Assembly (NCBI GenBank): GCA_027460615.1
Contig: JAPZAO010000158.1
Span: 1 to 45,137, forward strand
DNA: 45,137 nt
DNA from: Candidatus Methanoperedens sp.
Lineage (GTDB): Archaea > Halobacteriota > Methanosarcinia > Methanosarcinales > Methanoperedenaceae
Direction of reading: 5' to 3'
In this document: piece by piece, positions 41,348-45,137 of the stretch
Position numbering within the stretch: the stretch's first letter is position 1
Layout: every line of letters starts with the position of its first letter
Notes under the pieces: generated by a model
Seen by the model: the letters and a program-made list of their open reading frames with translations, nothing else
Database searches by the model: none
What the model was told of the DNA's origin: nothing
Made by a program: the position numbers and the translations under genes

Positions 41348-42690
41348 CAGGGGAATAGCTGCGTCTGGGTGTATGTTCCGTATGAATTAGGAGCCACTAT
41401 ATCCTCAACTACCATTGTACCTGTTTCGGGGATAATCTGGATAGTGCCTTTCTTGCGCACTTCCAAATCCTGGTTAGTTCCCTTCGATGTGTCCAGATTT
41501 ATGGTAATGGTACCCAGGTCACCTGCTGCCAGGATCGACATGCCTGTGCCTGATGCATCCCTGACTTTGGTATAGGTGAAGTGGGTAGCATCTGCAGTTA
41601 CAGCATAACTCAGTGTTGATGTAGTGGTTTCATTTATGTATTTCACAGTTGCATGACTAAAGTCGATTTGGCTTCCGTCTGGTGAGATTACGATTGAAAC
41701 ATTCAGTGAACTGACAGGTGCTTGAGCGTCTGCTCTTATACCTACTACATTTCTAAGTACGATTGTGTTCTGTCCGGATGTTGGAACAGCATTGGGATTT
41801 GATGGTTCCGGGCTCTCCGGGTTCTTTGACGCTTCCTTGACAGTTACAGAGTATGTAAGACTCAAGGGCTGGAAAGCGTCCTTGTTATCGTCTGGCCAAT
41901 ACAATCCTGTGAACTGCAGAGTATGAGAGCCGATTCTTGCTGATTTATCGGCTTTAACAACTACTGCTATGGTTCTTGCCGTGCCCGGCGGGACACTAAA
42001 CATACCGGCTACAACTCCGGCACCTGCCGCCTCTCCGAGACTTTGACCGTAAACGTGTATGCCGCTGGGTACACTGATGCGTACATCCACGTTAAGCGTA
42101 ACATCGTTCAAAGACGGATTATTCATAAACAATTCCACAATTCCATCCTGGTTGGTATCTATCACATTGGTTACAGGTCTTAGAGTGACAGATGGCCCTA
42201 CGCGGAATTTTCCAGGCGTTGCTGCGGCTGTTGGAGTTGCTGTTACTGTTGCTGTCGCTCCTGGAACTATGATAATATAACCAGATGTGGTTGCAGTTGC
42301 TATTGCAGTAGCTGTCACTGTTGCAGTTCCTGTTGGGGTTGAAGTTGTAGTTTGTAAACTTTCAGTTGATGAACATATTACTATCTTATTTTGAGCATCA
42401 ATCCACGATACAACTTTTAAATCTCCTTCACTTATTGTTGCTTTATACATAGCGATAGGAGTTATGGATTTATCACATTGTTGGCTAATTTCTTGAGAAG
42501 AGTTTGCTACATCATCTTTCGACCAATATGTTACTGTTATTTTAGCGTTTGGATGTTCATTCATAAATTGTTGTACTTCAGGCAAAGCTTTGAAGGCTGA
42601 AGTAACATCCTGACCACCTATACAACCCGAAACGATAGCCATTAAGCCAATAGATACTATTAACAACACTTTTAAATTATTTTTTATCAT
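41347..42690 (-). CDS. Lipoprotein with Thr-rich linker and archaellin-like C-terminal domain
   Basis: A 447-residue lipoprotein with lipobox IVSGC (Cys23). An N-terminal module (to about residue 105) contains three more Cys and resembles no family I know. A low-complexity linker TATVTATAIATATT follows, a first beta domain (about 160-280), and a C-terminal domain (about 300-447) with QNTIVLRNVVGIRADAQAPV, LNVSIVISPDGSQID, LGTITINLD and the ending VVEDIVAPNSYGTYTQTQLFP. This order and the closing tyrosine/Phe-Pro motif are reminiscent of archaellin outer domains. A lipid-anchored archaellin-like domain would be unusual. No archaellin assembly genes are nearby. Confidence 0.6.
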   Translation of the reverse strand: MIKNNLKVLLIVSIGLMAIVSGCIGGQDVTSAFKALPEVQQFMNEHPNAKITVTYWSKDDVANSSQEISQQCDKSITPIAMYKATISEGDLKVVSWIDAQNKIVICSSTESLQTTTSTPTGTATVTATAIATATTSGYIIIVPGATATVTATPTAAATPGKFRVGPSVTLRPVTNVIDTNQDGIVELFMNNPSLNDVTLNVDVRISVPSGIHVYGQSLGEAAGAGVVAGMFSVPPGTARTIAVVVKADKSARIGSHTLQFTGLYWPDDNKDAFQPLSLTYSVTVKEASKNPESPEPSNPNAVPTSGQNTIVLRNVVGIRADAQAPVSSLNVSIVISPDGSQIDFSHATVKYINETTTSTLSYAVTADATHFTYTKVRDASGTGMSILAAGDLGTITINLDTSKGTNQDLEVRKKGTIQIIPETGTMVVEDIVAPNSYGTYTQTQLFP

Positions 42691-42914
42691 AATACAACTA
42701 TAGTTTTAATATCTCTCATAATCCCAGCATTGGTGTTAACAAGAAGTTAGGAGTTCACATAAATATAAACAAGGGTGTGAATAATTGAACATTCTGCTTT
42801 TATGAAGGCTTATCCATTATATTATCCATGTCCATCAACTCATCTAATTTTCGTCAGAGAATTCTGGCGCAAGATAGGGAGATGCGTTTATACTTTCCTA
42901 TGCATCAAGAAAAA

Positions 42915-42922
42915 TTTATATA
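42915..42922 (+). promoter_or_regulatory. TATA box of the 118-residue membrane protein gene
   Basis: TTTATATA ends about 31 bases before the ATG at 42954, and GGTG at 42945-42948 gives a ribosome binding site, a standard archaeal arrangement. Confidence 0.6.
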
Positions 42923-42953
42923 CCGTCGATTTTAATAAAGAGATGGTGTTAAA

Positions 42954-43310
42954 ATGGATATTTTTGAAAAATTGAAAATTAAAGATTACAAAGCTTTTGG
43001 TTATGGTTTGTTGATAGCAGGCTTGATTATGATAATCTTTTCAGTCTTTTCCATGTACGGCGTTTATACTGGAGCCACACCCCCGCCATCGGTAATCAAG
43101 ATGAACAGCGTCACGATATCGCTTCCGACAAACCCTGGAATGCCGCCAGTGCAGACCGAGCTTATTTCGGGAAATGATTCAAGCAAGCTTGTAAATATGG
43201 GAATCTGGTTTGCACTCATGACCTTTGTGGCCTCAGCAGGGGGGAGGATTGGGAGTCTGGGTGTCCAGTTGATTCGGGAGATAAAGGTAGAAGTAAAGAG
43301 AGAAGATTAA
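42954..43310 (+). CDS. Small two-helix membrane protein
   Basis: A 118-residue protein with a hydrophobic segment GLLIAGLIMIIFSVFSMYGVY near the N terminus, a short extracytoplasmic Pro-rich loop (TGATPPPSVIKMN) and a second hydrophobic segment (GIWFALMTFVASAGG) before a Lys/Arg/Glu tail. It is not a family I recognise; the tail (REIKVEVKRED) suggests cytoplasmic ends. It is the last complete archaeal gene in the window. Confidence 0.6.
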   Translation: MDIFEKLKIKDYKAFGYGLLIAGLIMIIFSVFSMYGVYTGATPPPSVIKMNSVTISLPTNPGMPPVQTELISGNDSSKLVNMGIWFALMTFVASAGGRIGSLGVQLIREIKVEVKRED

Positions 43311-43337
43311 AATATCAATCCGATAGCAGGAAATTAA

Positions 43338-43370
43338 ATGAACAACCGGAAAATAGCGATATTGGCTGCA
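43338..43370 (+). pseudogene. Truncated start of an archaeal secreted protein
   Basis: An ATG at 43338 after AGGAAATTAA opens MNNRKIAILAAV, the typical start of a signal peptide. After about 11 codons the frame runs into foreign DNA and stops. The break at about 43,366-43,371 is where the TonB-receptor frame begins, so this is the remaining 5' end of a cut gene. Confidence 0.5.
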
Positions 43371-44775
43371 GTACAATAATGAAGACAAATATGAACTGGC
43401 CGATAATTTCAGTCTTTTCCTCGGCGATCACTCATTGAAAGCGGGAATCGACTATATCTACGCGCCTTCCGGGACGTCCAGAATGGACCTCTATGTGCCC
43501 GGAATGATCGTTTTCACCACGGACGCGCCTTTCAATGCCGGCGATCCCAGCACCTATCCCTATTTGTTCCAATATAACTCGACTCACAAACCGGTCTCGT
43601 TAAACATGCCCTACAGCCTGCTGGGAATCTTCGTCCAGGACTCCTGGAAGGCCCATCCGCGATTCACCCTGAATTACGGGCTGCGATGGAATTACTACAA
43701 CTTGACCGGGCTCAAATTCAAGCCGGGCGATATCCATAATTTTAACCCCCGAATCGGCTTCAGCTGGGACCCGACCGGGCAGGGGACATCCTCCATCCGG
43801 GGCGGCATAGGGACATATACCGCCAATCTGAATTCGCAGTGTGCCGTTCCGATCATGTTCTGGAAGCAGTTCAAACTGAGAATCAGGGTCTTTCCGGGTT
43901 ATCCGGATCCGAATGCCCTGAATCCGTTCATCCCGATCAAAATCGATTTCCCCGCCGACACCGGAGATTATGTATCGTCGACGCTGATCGCCCCCTGGAG
44001 CCTTCAAACGTCATTGGGTTATCAGAGAGAGCTTGCCAAGGACATCTCCGTCAGCGCGGATTTGATCTACTCCAAGGGGTATAATCTCTTGCGGGCTGAG
44101 AATCTCAATCCCGTCATCCCCGGTACTATCTATGACCACGTGGATCCGACCCGCACGAATGTCATGGCAGTTTCTGACAAGGGGAAGAGCGAATACGAGG
44201 GCCTCTACTTAACCTTCAGCAAGCGTTATTCCAACGGCTGGTCTCTGGACGTTTCCTACACGCTCTCCAAATCCATGGCGGATACGGACAGCCAGGGAGG
44301 TGATATACGCGTCGATCAAGGCGGGGTCACCACACCGTGGAGCTATGATGCCAATGCCTGGGAACGGGCTTATGGCCGGACCTTTTACGATGCCCGACAC
44401 AAATTGACCATCACAGGAATTGCGGATCTGCCCCTGGGATTTCAATTGACGGGTCTTTTCTACTATCGGTCGAAAACCCCGTGGAACGCTATATACGCCG
44501 AGGATGTTAATCTGGATAGTCTGACCGGAGATTATGTGGACTTCCACCGGAACTCTCGAACGGGTTTTGACGCCATGTGGCTCAATCTGAGACTGTCCAA
44601 GTTCATAAGATTTTCCTCGTCGCTCAGAGTCCAGCTCTTTGCCGAGGCTTATAACGTCACCAACCGGGCGAACTTCGCGACGGTCCAAAGTGTCCTGGGA
44701 ACCGCGCAGTTCGGCAAACCGTTAGCAGCCGACGATCCGCGCCTCATCCAGCTCGGAGTCCGGCTGGATTTTTAA
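43369..44775 (+). pseudogene. TonB-dependent receptor body (Oar-like), 5' truncated
   Basis: An open frame reading QYNNEDKYELADNFSLFLGD continues through LGIFVQDSWKAHPRFTLNYGLRWNYY, NPRIGFSWDPTG, RGGIGTYTANL, LDVSYTLSKSMADTDSQGG and ends in LIQLGVRLDF, the aromatic C terminus of outer-membrane barrels. The carboxypeptidase-regulatory, plug and first barrel strands of the Oar-like family (typical of Acidobacteria) are missing. About 468 residues are present, of roughly 1,000 expected. The DNA is visibly GC-richer than upstream. An archaeon has no outer membrane for such a protein, so it is misjoined or nonfunctional. An ATG is not present at the break. Confidence 0.8.
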
Positions 44776-44816
44776 TTAGCACCGCTGGGAGGTTGCCAGT
44801 TTCTTAGCCCTCTTGA

Positions 44817-44852
44817 AGTGGGCCTCCGAGGATTGAAGTCCGGAGGCCCACT
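44817..44852 (+). terminator. Hairpin after the TonB receptor
   Basis: AGTGGGCCTCCG (44817-44828) and CGGAGGCCCACT (44841-44852) form a 12-bp perfect stem with a 12-base loop, about 40 bases beyond the receptor stop. There is no long T-run after it, but it is a plausible bacterial terminator. Confidence 0.6.
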
Positions 44853-44946
44853 CCTTCAAAATCGGGGTTCCACGTCATCGCTGGAAATCGAGAGATTAGC
44901 AGGATTGGATGGAGAAGAAGGCCGAAAGGGCTTGAGGTAGCTGTCA

Positions 44947-45137
44947 ATGCCGAAAAACTCAAATAGCAAAATCTTTGAGCCAAGCTCTGATATAGCACAA
45001 AAAATCGACAGAGTTAAGCGGCTGGCCTGGATCATTTGGTCTGTCGCGATGATCGCTCAACTCTTCAATATGTTCCACCGTATAGCCGTGCCTGCTGCCA
45101 TCGACAGGATCATGGCCGACATGAACATCACAGGCTC
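44947..45137 (+). CDS. MFS transporter, N-terminal part (runs off the window)
   Basis: The frame starting at ATG 44947 gives 63 residues before the edge. A hydrophilic N terminus leads to KRLAWIIWSVAMIAQLFNMFHRIAVPAAIDRIMADM, which matches the first helix and following loop of major facilitator carriers of the type with FHRxxPA in the first loop. The gene is incomplete because the window ends. It is probably bacterial, continuing the segment with the TonB receptor. Confidence 0.6.
   Translation, partial: MPKNSNSKIFEPSSDIAQKIDRVKRLAWIIWSVAMIAQLFNMFHRIAVPAAIDRIMADMNITG

Noticed and set aside
43366-43371. CTGCAG (PstI site) at the archaeal/bacterial join as a cloning scar
   Set aside because: A six-base site by chance is likely, and nothing else at the join suggests cloning. 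The join is reported as a possible chimera without this argument.
1-45137. tRNA or rRNA genes
   Set aside because: I looked for T-loop words such as GTTCGAATC in both strands and for long rRNA blocks and found none that fold into a tRNA, though a search by eye can miss one.

Overview
The window looks like archaeal DNA from a methanogen or anaerobic methanotroph of the Methanosarcinales type; a Methanoperedens-like organism is my best guess, not a proof. The signs are methanogenesis marker protein 11, the small archaeal families DUF5350 and DUF2551, an archaeal CCA-adding enzyme, ribose-1,5-bisphosphate isomerase, a GfcR-type regulator, archaeosortase-type PGF-CTERM tails, archaeal TATA boxes and strong GGAGG/GGTGA ribosome binding sites. 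Both ends look foreign. Bases 1 to about 448 join pieces of three unrelated genes. From about 43,370 onward the DNA is GC-richer and bacterial: a TonB-dependent receptor body, a hairpin and the start of an MFS transporter. Either the ends are assembly chimeras or there are sharp recombination joints.

Layout. 460-4978: MoaD-like protein, a secreted Lon-like serine protease, Mmp11 and a translationally coupled IorA-like TPP enzyme that lacks the usual ferredoxin domain. 5098-8294: an AT-rich restriction-modification island (DUF7669 protein, winged-helix protein, nuclease-methyltransferase fusion, half-size specificity subunit) with the same 14-bp direct repeat at each edge. 8390-15929: small and envelope genes (DUF5350, PAP2 phosphatase, proline dehydrogenase, a repeat protein with a SleB-like hydrolase domain, flavodoxin, an overlooked 51-aa gene, DUF2551, DUF333/PGF-CTERM protein, DedA-like protein, ATC hydrolase-like protein). 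16032-19555: a tight operon gfcR - membrane hydrolase - cobQ - ribose-1,5-bisphosphate isomerase. 19654-22037: convergent DsbA-like and lipoprotein/thioredoxin/CcdA-like redox genes, then cca.

23519-24222: a GNAT toxin / small antitoxin-like pair. 24293-28354: RNA ligase-like phosphodiesterase ThpR, Trm112 with a UPF0146 protein, and two adjacent M24 peptidases. 28459-30814: an ASST-like lipoprotein and two small membrane proteins. 30859-34374: a bacterial-looking six-gene operon with three RibD_C/dihydrofolate-reductase-like paralogues interleaved with AHSA1, PhnB/VOC and DUF998 genes. 34711-38760: a type IIG restriction-modification enzyme carrying an in-frame 114-bp palindromic repeat insertion. 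39068-41129: class II fructose-bisphosphate aldolase and fructose-1,6-bisphosphatase, a gluconeogenic pair. 41347-43310: a lipoprotein with an archaellin-like C terminus and a small membrane protein.

The best candidates for something new are the repeat-flanked compact R-M island, the repeat insertion inside the type IIG enzyme, the repeat/SleB protein without a signal peptide, the triple RibD_C operon, and the mmp11-coupled IorA-like enzyme without its iron-sulfur domain. I saw no rRNA, tRNA, CRISPR array or transposase gene.
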